Shown: positions 9,823 through 19,158, counted from the first letter of the stretch. The stretch: DNA of 64,000 bases from JAWKVD01 sp041398225 (GCA_041398225.1 JAWKVD010000019.1:1-64000); one strand, 5' to 3'. Numbers and translations: made by a program. The notes: generated by a model not told the origin, from the sequence alone.

Positions 9823-11006
9823 TCGTCCACCTTGGTCGTCGCGATGACGCCGGCGGCCGACGACGCCGGAGCGAGCTGATAGCCCTTCGCCTTCAGGCTG
9901 GACGTCCAGATGCGGAACTGTTCGATGGTGACCGGATAGGCGTATCCCACGCCCACGGCCTGGCCGTTCTGCAGCGCCAGCGCCTCCAGCTGCAGAAGCT
10001 GACGATCGATGGCGTCCGCTGAGGGCTCATTGTCGAGAATGCGGTCGGCGACGCGGAAGTCGATCTTCTTGTCGCGCGCCACATCCGGCAGGGCGGAGCG
10101 CGAGGCCGCGCCGTCGTGGATGAACGCCACGCCGCGTTTGGCGAGGGCCTCGAACACCGGTCCGGCCGCCTCGGCGTCGGTGGCGAATTTGGCGCCCTGA
10201 TAGTTCGTCATGCCGAAATAGCCGGTCGCCTGCGACATGACCTGTTCGAGGCGGCGGACATTCGTCTCGGCGCTCGAAGTCGTCAGCAGGGTCAGCGGGC
10301 CTGTATCCACATTGGGATAATCGTAGGCCTCCATCGGCGTTTCAAGCATCACTTCATGGCCGGCCGCGCGCGCGCGGTTGATCCACAGCTGCAGATTCTT
10401 GGTGTGCGGCACGAAGCTCAGCGTGACTTCCGGGGGCAGGTCGTCGATCGCGGCCTGCATGTGTTTTTCCTTGAGGCCGAGACCGCCGAGCACCAGCGAA
10501 ATGCGCGGAACGCCCGGAACCGGCGTGAACGGGCGGGCGTAGGCGCTGGCCGGCGTCACGCCGTCCTTGGAGATCACCGGCAGTTTGCCGGTCGCCGCGT
10601 TCTCGTAGAGGCCGGCGATGGGCGCCTTGGGCAGCGGTGTGACGGCCTCCGGTTCAGCCGGCGCGTCGGTGCTGATCTCGGTGACGGTGAAGCTGGCCGA
10701 GGTCGGCTCCGCGGCGGCGCCTTCCTCGTCGTACGACACGCCGGGCAGGCTCGGCTCGGATTGTTCCGCGTCGAGGTCGAGATCGGAAGCGGAGTTCATC
10801 AACCGGGTCTTCAGGAGCGGCGGCGGGCCGCCCTGATCCGAGAAGAGCGCAATCTCGACGCTGGGGCTGCCGGCGTTGGCGTCGCCGAACAGTTGCGCGC
10901 CGCCGAACACCAGCCCGGTCAGCGTGCCGAAGGCGGTGAGGCCGATGGCGAAGTGGCTGACGCCGGCGCCGATGGCCGATTTTTCCGCGCTTTTCGACGC
11001 AGCCAT
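9819..11006 (-). CDS. Divergent polysaccharide deacetylase family protein
   Basis: 395 aa from the ATG at 11006, which has GGAG 8 nt upstream. The N-terminus has one membrane anchor (FAIGLTAFGTLTGLVFGGAQ), then a Pro/Ala/Glu-rich linker. The C-terminal catalytic-like domain contains RISLVLGGLGL, LPPEVTLSFVPH, GHEVMLETPME and AIDRQLLQLEALA, characteristic of the DUF610/YibQ-type divergent deacetylases. These sit in the periplasm and are linked to envelope metabolism. Placement next to rppH is common in alphaproteobacteria. Confidence 0.88.
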   Translation of the reverse strand: MAASKSAEKSAIGAGVSHFAIGLTAFGTLTGLVFGGAQLFGDANAGSPSVEIALFSDQGGPPPLLKTRLMNSASDLDLDAEQSEPSLPGVSYDEEGAAAEPTSASFTVTEISTDAPAEPEAVTPLPKAPIAGLYENAATGKLPVISKDGVTPASAYARPFTPVPGVPRISLVLGGLGLKEKHMQAAIDDLPPEVTLSFVPHTKNLQLWINRARAAGHEVMLETPMEAYDYPNVDTGPLTLLTTSSAETNVRRLEQVMSQATGYFGMTNYQGAKFATDAEAAGPVFEALAKRGVAFIHDGAASRSALPDVARDKKIDFRVADRILDNEPSADAIDRQLLQLEALALQNGQAVGVGYAYPVTIEQFRIWTSSLKAKGYQLAPASSAAGVIATTKVDE

Positions 11007-11159
11007 GCGTGTCGCTCCATGGGAAACTCTGGTCGTACGAGTGTTCACGGATTGTCTTAAGAAGCTGGAAACGTTCGAAGTTCCGGGCTGCGGCCGAGTG
11101 AAGCCGGCCGCGTTCAGGCGTCATTGGCTATTCGCGGATGCGATGGTTAATCTGCGTTC

Positions 11160-11906
11160 ATGACCGAGGCTGAAGAACTCGCCCACATGATCCTGGATGC
11201 GCGACGCGCGGTGGCTTTCACCGGCGCGGGCATCTCCACGGAAAGCGGCATTCCGGATTTTCGCAGCCCAGGCGGCGTCTGGACCAAGATGAAGCCGATC
11301 ATGTTCCAGGATTTTGTCGCCGACCGCGATGTCCGGCGCGAAGCGTGGCGTCGGGTATTTCATCGAACCGCGGGATGGACCGGCGCGTCGCCGAATGTCG
11401 GCCATCGCGCCGTCGCCGATCTCATCCGGCAGGGACGCATGTCCTCGGTCATCACCCAGAATGTGGACAATCTCCATCAGGACGCCGGCGCGCCGGCCGA
11501 GAAGGTCATCGAACTGCACGGCAACGCCTCCTACGCCAAATGTCTGGAATGCGGCGAGCGCTACGAATTCGATGCGCTGCAGCCCCGCTGGGAGGCGGAC
11601 GACGATCTTGTCTGCGATAGCTGCGGCGGGCTGCTGAAGTCGGCGACAATCTCGTTCGGCCAGTCGATGCCGGAGGCCGAGATGTGGCGGGCCTCTCAGG
11701 AAGCGCGCAACAGCGACCTGTTCATCGTGCTGGGATCCTCGCTTGTCGTTTATCCGGCGGCCGGCTTGCCGATCGAGGCGCGCAATCACGGCGCCCGTCT
11801 CGTGATCGTCAATCGCGACCCCACGGATCTCGATCCCTATGCGGACCTTGTAATCAACGCCGAAATCGGGCCGTTGATGACCCGGACGATGTCGCTTCTC
11901 GACTGA
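11160..11906 (+). CDS. cobB: NAD-dependent protein deacylase (sirtuin, Sir2/CobB)
   Basis: 248 aa. It removes acyl groups from lysines using NAD. Visible motifs are the Rossmann GAGIST (22-27), FRSPGGVW, TQNVDNLHQDAG, the catalytic His120 (ELHG), two zinc CxxC pairs (C128/C131 and C152/C155), and GSSLVVYPAAGLP near the NAD pocket. The start is the ATG at 11160. It is divergent from the deacetylase gene, with a 153-bp shared promoter region. Confidence 0.93.
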   Translation: MTEAEELAHMILDARRAVAFTGAGISTESGIPDFRSPGGVWTKMKPIMFQDFVADRDVRREAWRRVFHRTAGWTGASPNVGHRAVADLIRQGRMSSVITQNVDNLHQDAGAPAEKVIELHGNASYAKCLECGERYEFDALQPRWEADDDLVCDSCGGLLKSATISFGQSMPEAEMWRASQEARNSDLFIVLGSSLVVYPAAGLPIEARNHGARLVIVNRDPTDLDPYADLVINAEIGPLMTRTMSLLD

Positions 11907-12085
11907 CCGGCCGGTCCCCACGAACAGGGCGCGCGCCCGGTTTTTGCTCCCGTTTTCGCTGCGTAATCCGGACAGTTGAGCCGCGTCGCCGGATTTCCCC
12001 GATTCGCTTGCTAGTAACGTTCAAGCCGAGCAATGTGCGCCAGACGGTCACGGGGCCGTCGAACCTCTACGGGACGGGGGAGTGC

Positions 12086-14668
12086 GTGCGCGACGACACG
12101 CGAGAAGGTTTGGTGTGGGTCGGGGTTTACGCAGCCGCCCTGCTGGCCGCGTTCGGCTTGGCTTCCTGGGCGCTGGACATGCCGATCCTCAGCGAATTGC
12201 TGCCGGGTCTGGTGCGCATGTCCGTGCCGACATCGATCGGATTCTTCGGTTGCGTTCTGGCCATGCTGTTGGCCCATGGCCGTCTTTCGGCGTGGGCGCA
12301 TGCGGGCATCGCTCGCAAGGTCGCGCTGTGGGGCGTCGTCGCCATTGCTGTTTACGCGCTCATTGCGCTTGTGGTGTTCAGGACCTCCGGCGTCGCGTGG
12401 TTCGAGCGCCCGTTCCGCAACCTGTTCGGCGTCGAGCTGGGGCTTGTCGCGCCCGCCACCGCTTTCTGCTTCCTGCTGCTTGGTTCGGCGTTGCTGACGC
12501 CCGAGCGAATGGGACGAACCTACTCGGCGCTCATCGGCGTGGGTCTTGGCGTCACCGGCGCGGCGATTATCGGATATATTTACAGCGTCGAGGCGCTTTA
12601 CGGCGTGTTGCCGTTTGCGGCGATGTCGCTTCCCACGGCGTTGTGTTTTCTGTTTCTGTTTCTCAGCGCGATGGCGGCTCGTCCTCAGGCGGGCTGGATA
12701 CGCCAGATCTTCGCCGGGGACAGCGGCGGCACGTCGGCGCGCAGGCTGTTGCCGGTCGCCATCGTCGTGCCCTTGTTCGTCGCCGGCTATGTCATGACGG
12801 CCGTGCGCAACGGCGTTTTTGAGCACCCGTTCGGTTTCGCGCTCGTCGCCGTCATCAGCATGGGGGTGCTCGTCGGCGTCGTCCTGCTTGAATCGGCGAG
12901 CATCGGGCGGCGCGAGGGTCTTCTGCTGGCCGAGATGGCGTTGCGGGAGAAGGCCGAACATCGCATGGCGAACAAGCAGGGGCGTCTCGCGCTGCTCAAT
13001 GAAATCACGCAGGCGATGATCGAACGTCAGGATTCCGCCAGCCTGCAACAGGTGGTGGCGCGCCGCCTGGTCGATCGCCTGCCATGCGATTTCGCCGCCG
13101 TGCTGACAGACGACGAGCGGTCCGATGAGGGCCGGTCAGGCCACTTCACGGTGGCGCACGCGGCGGGACTGACAGATGCGGTCAGCGCCGCCTTCGCCGC
13201 CGAGGGATCGTCATGGATGGAGGCGGGCAGCGGTCTCGATGAAGTTTGCGAGGGGCGTCTCCTGCACATTCCGGACGCCGAGCGGGATGCGCGCCGGGTC
13301 GGGCGGCTTTTTCACGATGTCGGCTTCGACCGGCTGATCGCTGTTCCCATGCATGCCGAAGAGCGGCTGATCGGCGTTCTCATGGTCGCCCGCAGGGGCG
13401 GGGAGGCGTTCACCAGCACCGATTGCGAGTTCATGTCCCAGCTCGCCCAGAATCTCTCGGTCGCGGCTCATCAGGTTGCGCTGCACCAGACGCTGAAGAG
13501 CGCCTATGACGAGATTCGCGCCAGCCAGGACGTGATCCTGCGGCAGGAGCGTTTCCGCGTCGTCGGGCAAATGGCGAGCGGCATCGCTCACAACATCAAC
13601 AACGCCGTCACGCCGCTATCCCTGCAAACCGACAAGATGCTGGAGACGGCCGATGCGACGCCGGCGCCCATGCGATCCTATCTGGAGATGGCGCGCCATG
13701 TGACCGACGACGTGATCGCGATCGTTAGCCGCATGCGCGATCTTTACCGGCCGAACAACGCACGGGAGAGCAACGCAGCGACGGATCTCAACACCATCGT
13801 CGGCGAGGTGGTGGAGCTGACGCGGTCGCGCTGGTCTGACATGGCGCACATGCGCGGCGTCGACATCCAGCTTGTGCAGGATCTTGAAGCCGGCGGGCTG
13901 CTGGCCGCCGCGCCGGCGACCGAGCTTCGCGAGGCGCTGATCAATCTGGTGTTCAACGCGGTCGACGCCATGCCCGACGGCGGCGAAATCCGGATCACGA
14001 CATGTCGCGATCAAGGGGAGGCGGAACCGTTCGCCGTGCTTGAGGTCGCCGACACCGGCTCCGGCATGACGGCCGAGGCGATCGAGCGCTGCCTTGAACC
14101 CTTCTACACCTCCAAGGGCGAGCACGGGACAGGGCTCGGTCTGCTGATGGTTCAGGCCGTCGTGCAGCGTCACGACGGCACCCTGACGATCGAGAGCGAG
14201 CCGGGCCGCGGATCGACATTCCGCCTTGGTTTTCCGGTCGCGCACGAGGCGGTCGAGCCCGTCGCGACGGAGCCGCCGCAGCGCTCAGGGCCGCTCAGGA
14301 TCATGGTGGTGGACGACGACGCCAGCGTGCTCGAGACCTTGCAGGACATGCTCGAACTCGACGGCCATGCGGTCGTCGCGGCGCGGTCGGGCGAGGAGGC
14401 GCTGGCGAAGCTGGCCGATGCGTCGACCGCGGATCAGGGCGTCGACATTGTGTTCACCGATCTCGGCATGCCGAACATGGACGGCGAGGAAGTCGCGCGG
14501 CGCATCAAGGCGATCGCGCCGGACTTGCCGGTGGTGCTGCTTTCGGGGTGGGGGCGACGCAAGTCCGACGGCGAGGCGTCCCTGATCGATCGCGTGATGA
14601 GCAAGCCGCCAAGGCTGGCCGATCTACGCAAGACGCTGACGGAGCTGGGCGGAGGGTCCCGCGCCTAG
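12086..14668 (+). CDS. Membrane-bound hybrid sensor histidine kinase with receiver domain
   Basis: About 860 aa from a GTG at 12086 preceded by GGGACGGGGGAG. An upstream extension of the frame overlaps the sirtuin gene and is composition-driven. Seven or eight hydrophobic segments span roughly residues 10-285. A GAF-like domain follows (about 290-465), then the phospho-acceptor region with GIAHNINNAVTP (His near 501), the ATPase domain (NLVFNAVDAMPDGG, DTGSGM, GTGLGL) and a C-terminal receiver with MVVDDD, phospho-Asp near 791 (FTDLGMPNMDG) and the conserved Lys (SKPP). The receiver suggests a phosphorelay; the signal is unknown. Its last 4 nt overlap the convergent VWA gene. Confidence 0.9.
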   Translation: MRDDTREGLVWVGVYAAALLAAFGLASWALDMPILSELLPGLVRMSVPTSIGFFGCVLAMLLAHGRLSAWAHAGIARKVALWGVVAIAVYALIALVVFRTSGVAWFERPFRNLFGVELGLVAPATAFCFLLLGSALLTPERMGRTYSALIGVGLGVTGAAIIGYIYSVEALYGVLPFAAMSLPTALCFLFLFLSAMAARPQAGWIRQIFAGDSGGTSARRLLPVAIVVPLFVAGYVMTAVRNGVFEHPFGFALVAVISMGVLVGVVLLESASIGRREGLLLAEMALREKAEHRMANKQGRLALLNEITQAMIERQDSASLQQVVARRLVDRLPCDFAAVLTDDERSDEGRSGHFTVAHAAGLTDAVSAAFAAEGSSWMEAGSGLDEVCEGRLLHIPDAERDARRVGRLFHDVGFDRLIAVPMHAEERLIGVLMVARRGGEAFTSTDCEFMSQLAQNLSVAAHQVALHQTLKSAYDEIRASQDVILRQERFRVVGQMASGIAHNINNAVTPLSLQTDKMLETADATPAPMRSYLEMARHVTDDVIAIVSRMRDLYRPNNARESNAATDLNTIVGEVVELTRSRWSDMAHMRGVDIQLVQDLEAGGLLAAAPATELREALINLVFNAVDAMPDGGEIRITTCRDQGEAEPFAVLEVADTGSGMTAEAIERCLEPFYTSKGEHGTGLGLLMVQAVVQRHDGTLTIESEPGRGSTFRLGFPVAHEAVEPVATEPPQRSGPLRIMVVDDDASVLETLQDMLELDGHAVVAARSGEEALAKLADASTADQGVDIVFTDLGMPNMDGEEVARRIKAIAPDLPVVLLSGWGRRKSDGEASLIDRVMSKPPRLADLRKTLTELGGGSRA

Positions 14669-15846
14669 CGACCCAGTTCCCGCGTGGCCTCCTCGATCCC
14701 CTGCAGAGTCATGGGGAACATGCGTTGCGGACCGATGATGTCGCGAATGAGATGCGTCGAGCCCGAATATTCCCAGCCCGAAGGATGCGTCGGGTTGATC
14801 CAGATGAGATGCGGATAGGTCTCGACGAAACGTTGCAGCCAGATCGCGCCGGGCTCCTCGTTCCAGTGTTCGACCGACCCGCCCGGATAGGTGATCTCAT
14901 ACGGGCTCATCGCGGCGTCGCCGACAAAGATCACCTTGTAGTCGGACGGGAAGCGGTGAAGCACGTCCCAGGTCGGGGTCTTGTTGGTGTTGCGGCGGCG
15001 ATTATCCTTCCACAGTCCCTCATAGACGCAGTTGTGGAAGTAGAAAAATTCGAGGTTCTTGAACTCCATGCGCGCGGCGGAGAACAGCTCCTCGCAGACC
15101 TTGATGTGCGGGTCCATCGAACCGCCGATGTCCAGCAGCATCAGCACCTTCACGGTGTTGCGGCGCTCGGGCCTCAGCACGATGTCGATATAGCCTTCCT
15201 TGGCCGATTTGCGGATCGTCTCGTCGAGATCGAGCTCTTCTTCGGCGCCGTCCCGGGCCCATTTGCGCAGGCGGCGCAGCGCGACCTTGATGTTGCGCGT
15301 GCCGATTTCGACCGTGTCGTCGAGATTCTTGAACTCGCGCTTGTCCCACACCTTCACGGCGCGCTGGTGCCGGCTTTCCTTCTGGCCGATGCGCACCCCT
15401 TCGGGATTGTAGCCATAGGCGCCGAAGGGCGAGGTGCCGCCGGTGCCGATCCACTTGTTGCCGCCCTCGTGGCGCTTCTTCTGCTCCTCTAGACGCTGCT
15501 TCAGCGTCTCCATCAGCTTGTCCCAGCCGCCCATGCTCTCGATGAGCTTCTTCTCCTCTTCGGTGAGGAATTTCTCGGACAGCTTCTTGAGCCATTCCTC
15601 GGGCAGCGCCTGCGCGTCCAGGCCCATGTCGATCGCTTCGAGCCCCTTGAAGACATGGCCGAAGACCTTGTCGAAGCGGTCGAGGTATTTCTCGTCCTTC
15701 ACCAGCGCCGAGCGCGAGAGGTAGTAGAACTCCTGGACGTCATTACCGATCGCGCCCTTCTCGAGCGCTTCGAGCAGGGTGAGATATTCCTTCAGCGTGA
15801 CGGGCACTTTGGCGGCCCGAAGCTCGTGGAAAAACTGCTGGAACAT
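14665..15846 (-). CDS. VWA domain-containing protein, CoxE-like
   Basis: 393 aa. The N-terminal half is helical and charged; the C-terminal half is a von Willebrand A-type domain with a variant MIDAS (MLLDIGGSMDPH, DxGxS) and later VIFVGDAAMSPYEI. This matches the CoxE-like VWA family, usually paired with a MoxR-type AAA+ ATPase that remodels enzymes or complexes. No MoxR gene lies next to it here, so its partner must be elsewhere. It is soluble, with no signal peptide. The gene converges on the histidine kinase gene. Confidence 0.85.
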   Translation of the reverse strand: MFQQFFHELRAAKVPVTLKEYLTLLEALEKGAIGNDVQEFYYLSRSALVKDEKYLDRFDKVFGHVFKGLEAIDMGLDAQALPEEWLKKLSEKFLTEEEKKLIESMGGWDKLMETLKQRLEEQKKRHEGGNKWIGTGGTSPFGAYGYNPEGVRIGQKESRHQRAVKVWDKREFKNLDDTVEIGTRNIKVALRRLRKWARDGAEEELDLDETIRKSAKEGYIDIVLRPERRNTVKVLMLLDIGGSMDPHIKVCEELFSAARMEFKNLEFFYFHNCVYEGLWKDNRRRNTNKTPTWDVLHRFPSDYKVIFVGDAAMSPYEITYPGGSVEHWNEEPGAIWLQRFVETYPHLIWINPTHPSGWEYSGSTHLIRDIIGPQRMFPMTLQGIEEATRELGR

Positions 15847-16000
15847 CTGGGACGCGCTCCGGTGACGGCGAGGGCACGCTAGCGTGAAGGTCTGACGGGG
15901 GCAAACCGCGTTCGGCCCCGCTCCCCACTCCCGGACATCTTCCCGGCGTCCGCTCCATCGAGGGGAGAAACCTGTTGCGAGTCCTGCCCGGGGCGATAGC

Positions 16001-16015
16001 TTAACAAGGCGTTAA
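16001..16015 (+). promoter_or_regulatory. CtrA-type binding site
   Basis: TTAA-CAAGGCG-TTAA matches the alphaproteobacterial CtrA consensus (two TTAA half-sites separated by 7 nt). The motif lies 155 bp upstream of the leftward VWA gene and 101 bp upstream of the small ORF at 16116, so either side could be controlled. Confidence 0.5.
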
Positions 16016-16115
16016 TACGGATGGGCGGCGCCGGCGGGTTCAGTCGGCAGATTCGCCCGGCGGCGCGCGCAAGCCCCGGGGTGAGGGGCGATCGGTTGAA
16101 GGCGGGGCGAGGATC

Positions 16116-16217
16116 ATGAGCGTTGTACGCAAGGTGTGCGGCGATGTGGGGCGCGGGGTGCTGCGCTTGCGCCCGGAAATCGCGCTTCTGGTTGGCGTTG
16201 TCCTGATGGGCGCCTGA
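16116..16217 (+). CDS. Possible 33-aa hydrophobic peptide
   Basis: ATG at 16116 opens a 33-codon frame ending at TGA 16217, with GGGGCGAGG upstream. The product is basic at the N-terminus and ends in a hydrophobic stretch (EIALLVGVVLMGA), as in small membrane peptides. It lies just downstream of a CtrA-like site. Length and lack of homology evidence keep this tentative. Confidence 0.3.
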   Translation: MSVVRKVCGDVGRGVLRLRPEIALLVGVVLMGA

Positions 16218-16343
16218 GATTTGGCGCTCGGCGCAGCCGGCGCGCCGCAATCTGATCACAAGTTGCGGAGAGCCTCTCTTCATCAGCTGGCGTAATTGAC
16301 ATTCGCCGCTCGCATCGCACCTTCTTATGGAGAGGAGGCCCGA

Positions 16344-16646
16344 GTGACCGAGACCCTTCAACAACACGATCCCGCCCACCAGGCGATGGCGTTCCTCGGA
16401 GCCGCCCGGCGATGGATCGGCCGTGTCGGTTTCGGCCTGCTTGTCGGCGTCGCCCTGTTGATCGCGGTGATCGCCACGACTTTCGTCGGCTTCCTGCTCG
16501 CCGGCGCCGCGCTGTTTCTCAGCCTGGGCCGGTGGGGCCGCAAGGCCGCTCCGAAGGCCGCCATGAGGGCTGATCGCCAATCGGCGCCGGACGACGTGCT
16601 TGAAGCGCGCCCGACGGCCGACGGCTGGGTGATCGAACCGCGCTAG
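16344..16646 (+). CDS. Small membrane protein of unknown function
   Basis: 100 aa from a GTG at 16344 with a good GAGGAGG ribosome site 5 nt upstream. The middle contains one long or two short hydrophobic segments (FGLLVGVALLIAVIATTFVGFLLAGAAL is the core region, positions 16434-16517), followed by a basic stretch and a C-terminus ending WVIEPR. No family recognised. It is in the same orientation as the amidase gene that follows 69 nt later. Confidence 0.65.
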   Translation: MTETLQQHDPAHQAMAFLGAARRWIGRVGFGLLVGVALLIAVIATTFVGFLLAGAALFLSLGRWGRKAAPKAAMRADRQSAPDDVLEARPTADGWVIEPR

Positions 16647-16715
16647 GCTCGGAGCTAGGCCGGTTTCCCGCATCCGGGGCTTGTGGTCGGATCAGGCTGC
16701 TGCGACACATCCGGC

Positions 16716-17447
16716 ATGACGTTCGCGCGCATCGACGCTCCGACCCCCAATTTCAACGATCGCCTGCATCCGGTCGACATGCTGGTGCTGCACTATACCG
16801 GCATGGAGGACGGGCCGTCGGCGCTGGCGCGTTTGCGCGATCCGGCTTCGGAGGTCTCCGCGCACTATGTGGTGGAGGAAGACGGCAGCGTCTACGTGCT
16901 GGCGCCGGAGGAGAAGCGCGCCTGGCATGCCGGGCGCAGCCGCTGGCAGGGCGACGACGACCTCAACTCGCGCTCGATCGGCGTCGAGATCGTCAATGGC
17001 GGACACGATTATGGCCTGCCGCCATTTCCAGACGCCCAGATCGACGCCGTCATCGCGCTGAGCCGCGAGATCCTCGCGCGGTGGGGCATTCCGCAATCGC
17101 GCGTGGTCGGACATTCCGACATCGCGCCCGACCGTAAGCAGGACCCCGGAGAGCGTTTTCCATGGGCGCGTCTTGCGATGGCGGGCGTGGGGCTGTGGCC
17201 GCGTGCGCCGCGCAGCGAGGACTTTGAGGGCCCGCCCTGCGACATCGCCGATCTTCAGGGCGATCTGAAAACGATCGGCTACGCCGTCGAACCGTCCGGC
17301 GCGCTGGATGAGACGACGCACGCCGTGCTCAGGGCGTTCCAGCGGCGCTGGCGGCCGTCTGCGATCACCGGCGAGGTCGACGCCGAAACCTGCCGCCTGG
17401 CGAGAGATCTCGCGGAGCAACGCCAGTCCGGATCGCGCGCCCGCTGA
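16716..17447 (+). CDS. N-acetylmuramoyl-L-alanine amidase with peptidoglycan-binding domain
   Basis: 243 aa from ATG 16716 (MTFARIDAPTPNFNDR). An Amidase_2 (AmpD/AmiD-like) domain comes first, with the zinc-ligand motifs LHYTGM near residue 27 and VVGHSDIAPDRKQDPG near 135. A C-terminal PG_binding_1 domain follows (DLQGDLKTIGYAVEPSG, AFQRRWRP). It cleaves the amide between MurNAc and L-Ala in peptidoglycan. No signal peptide is visible from this start; a GTG at 16683 would add 11 residues without making one. Cytoplasmic recycling or export by another route cannot be told apart. Confidence 0.88.
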   Translation: MTFARIDAPTPNFNDRLHPVDMLVLHYTGMEDGPSALARLRDPASEVSAHYVVEEDGSVYVLAPEEKRAWHAGRSRWQGDDDLNSRSIGVEIVNGGHDYGLPPFPDAQIDAVIALSREILARWGIPQSRVVGHSDIAPDRKQDPGERFPWARLAMAGVGLWPRAPRSEDFEGPPCDIADLQGDLKTIGYAVEPSGALDETTHAVLRAFQRRWRPSAITGEVDAETCRLARDLAEQRQSGSRAR

Positions 17448-17568
17448 GGCGACGTCCCTCGCGGCTTGCGCCATTTCGGGACGCCCGACCGGGGCGGCCG
17501 AAGGACCTTAACGAGCTGGCAATGTTCGGGGCTCAGCCTCTGTCGTGAGAGGTTCCGGAGAGCGGACA

Positions 17569-18018
17569 ATGAGCCAAGGCCTGTTCAGAGTGACTTATCT
17601 GAGTACGGCGGTTGAGCCGTTCGGGGCGCTGGATCTCCAGACCCTTCTGTTCAGAACCCGGACCCGCAACGCCGCGAAGGGCGTGACCGGTCTTCTTGTC
17701 TATCACGACGGCTGCTTCATCCAGGTGCTCGAAGGCCCGCGTGATGTCGTCGAGGACACACTGGCGACGATCCGGACCGACCCGCGCCATATCGGCGTGA
17801 TCGTTCTCGAACAGGTCGCGATCGCGGAGCGCAGCTTCCCGCATTTTTCGATGTCGTACGTTCCGTCCGGCCAGATGACCGCGGAGCAGTGCGACGGCTT
17901 CGTTTCGCTGGTGCGCCTGGCCCAGGGCCGGGACGCAAGCCCGCTCACGCGGACGCCGCCCGTCACGGGCTACATCCGCTCTTTCCTCGGCTCGTTCCGG
18001 GAATTCGAGGCGGCCTGA
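17569..18018 (+). CDS. BLUF-domain blue-light photoreceptor
   Basis: 149 aa, nearly all one BLUF domain that binds FAD. The flavin-site residues are present: Tyr in RVTYLST, Asn in RTRNAAKGVTGLL and Gln in FIQVLEGP; DPRH and a Met in HFSMSYVP match the later BLUF motifs. No output domain is attached, so it probably acts through a partner protein. The start ATG at 17569 has CCGGAGAG upstream. It is convergent with the cytochrome gene, with a hairpin at its stop codon. Confidence 0.9.
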   Translation: MSQGLFRVTYLSTAVEPFGALDLQTLLFRTRTRNAAKGVTGLLVYHDGCFIQVLEGPRDVVEDTLATIRTDPRHIGVIVLEQVAIAERSFPHFSMSYVPSGQMTAEQCDGFVSLVRLAQGRDASPLTRTPPVTGYIRSFLGSFREFEAA

Positions 18019-18027
18019 GGCCGCCTC
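18007..18027. terminator. Bidirectional terminator across the BLUF stop codon
   Basis: GAGGCGGCC-TGA-GGCCGCCTC is a perfect 9-bp stem whose 3-nt loop is the stop codon itself. It is followed by TTCTC and lies between two convergent genes. Confidence 0.65.
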
Positions 18028-18052
18028 TTCTCACCCTGCGCGAAAGCGGCGG

Positions 18053-18340
18053 CTAGTTCGCCGCGTCGTCTTTCTTGGTCAGGAAGTCGGCGATGTCGTG
18101 CTTGTCCTGATCGGTCAGGCCGGCCGCCATCGGCGCCATCGTGCCGGTCGTCAGCTTTTCGACGATCGCGGGGGCCTCAAGGGCCTTCAGCTTCTCGGTC
18201 AGCGGCGCTCCGCCCATGCCGGTTCCATGGCACATATTGCAGCGCGCCTGATACACGCCTTCACCGGCGGCGGCGTCCGCGAGTGCAGCAGGCGCGGCCA
18301 GAACAACAAGACCCGCCAGTGCGGCGACAGTGCGAAACAT
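18053..18340 (-). CDS. Class I cytochrome c, periplasmic
   Basis: 95 aa from the ATG at 18340, chosen for GAGGACTGGG just upstream. A signal peptide (MFRTVAALAGLVVLAAPAALA) precedes a single small cytochrome domain with heme motif CNMCHGTG and a downstream Met in GTMAPMAAGLTD that is the likely sixth ligand. It probably carries electrons in the periplasm. Its donor and acceptor are unknown. Confidence 0.9.
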   Translation of the reverse strand: MFRTVAALAGLVVLAAPAALADAAAGEGVYQARCNMCHGTGMGGAPLTEKLKALEAPAIVEKLTTGTMAPMAAGLTDQDKHDIADFLTKKDDAAN

Positions 18341-18442
18341 CCCAGTCCTCCAGTTTACGCAACGGACCGCTTGTAATCGGTCGCAGATGAACGCGCCATG
18401 ACCAAATGCATCTCGTTTGCAGCGCGCACGGGAAGCCAAACG

Positions 18443-18474
18443 TTGCTGCAAGTCATTTCCGTTTCTGCTATAAA
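18443..18474 (+). promoter_or_regulatory. Probable rnpB promoter
   Basis: An extended -10, TGC-TATAAA (-10 hexamer 18469-18474), lies 7 nt before the RNase P RNA 5' end. A TTGCTG at 18443-18448 is a possible -35, but the spacing (20 nt) is long. Confidence 0.5.
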
Positions 18475-18480
18475 ACCATA

Positions 18481-18883
<403 letters not shown>

Positions 18884-18946
18884 TTCTGCTGCAATCTCGG
18901 GAGCGCGCCATGCGCCCGCCGCTCGCTTAATCGGGCGTTTACTAAG

Positions 18947-18955
18947 TTATTCACA
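18947..18955 (+). promoter_or_regulatory. Single DnaA-box-like sequence
   Basis: TTATTCACA fits the DnaA box consensus TTATNCACA and lies 212 bp before mraZ. A single 9-mer can occur by chance, so this is a candidate only. Confidence 0.3.
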
Positions 18956-19021
18956 AATCCGGTTGGTAGACGTCCCATTATATCCACGTTTTGTTCGAGT
19001 AGTTTTCCCGGCTCGCGCTGG

Positions 19022-19070
19022 TTAATTCCCATTAACTCCCTTGGCGTCCCTTTCAGTCCCATGGTATCCC
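19022..19070 (+). promoter_or_regulatory. MraZ operator: five TCCC boxes at 10-bp spacing
   Basis: TCCC occurs at 19027, 19037, 19047, 19057 and 19067, exactly one helical turn apart; on the other strand these read as (T/A)GGGA repeats. MraZ is known to bind GGG-containing direct repeats with 10-bp periodicity upstream of its own gene. Another TCCC lies at 18973, with TCCA 10 bp later. A TTAA-N6-TTAAC pair (19022-19036), one base short of a CtrA site, overlaps the first boxes. The mraZ start is 89 bp downstream of the last box. Confidence 0.8.
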
Positions 19071-19158
19071 CTGACGGGTCGCTGAGGTTCTGGGGTAGGC
19101 CGCCAGCGCGTGTGGACTGAGGCCCGGTTGGGCGGGCGTTTTACGGGTCAGCCGGGGC

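Larger units (their letters stand above)
15847..16343. other. Intergenic region with CtrA-like site and a tiny ORF
   Basis: This 497-bp stretch separates the leftward VWA gene from rightward genes. It holds a TTAA-N7-TTAA motif (16001-16015) and a possible 33-codon ORF (16116-16217). I see nothing else that can be supported. Confidence 0.5.

Noticed and set aside
11684..12085. N-terminal extension of the hybrid histidine kinase frame
   Set aside because: It overlaps the sirtuin gene in another frame, is Arg/Ser-rich and has no homology; the GTG at 12086 has a ribosome site and leads directly into the membrane helices.
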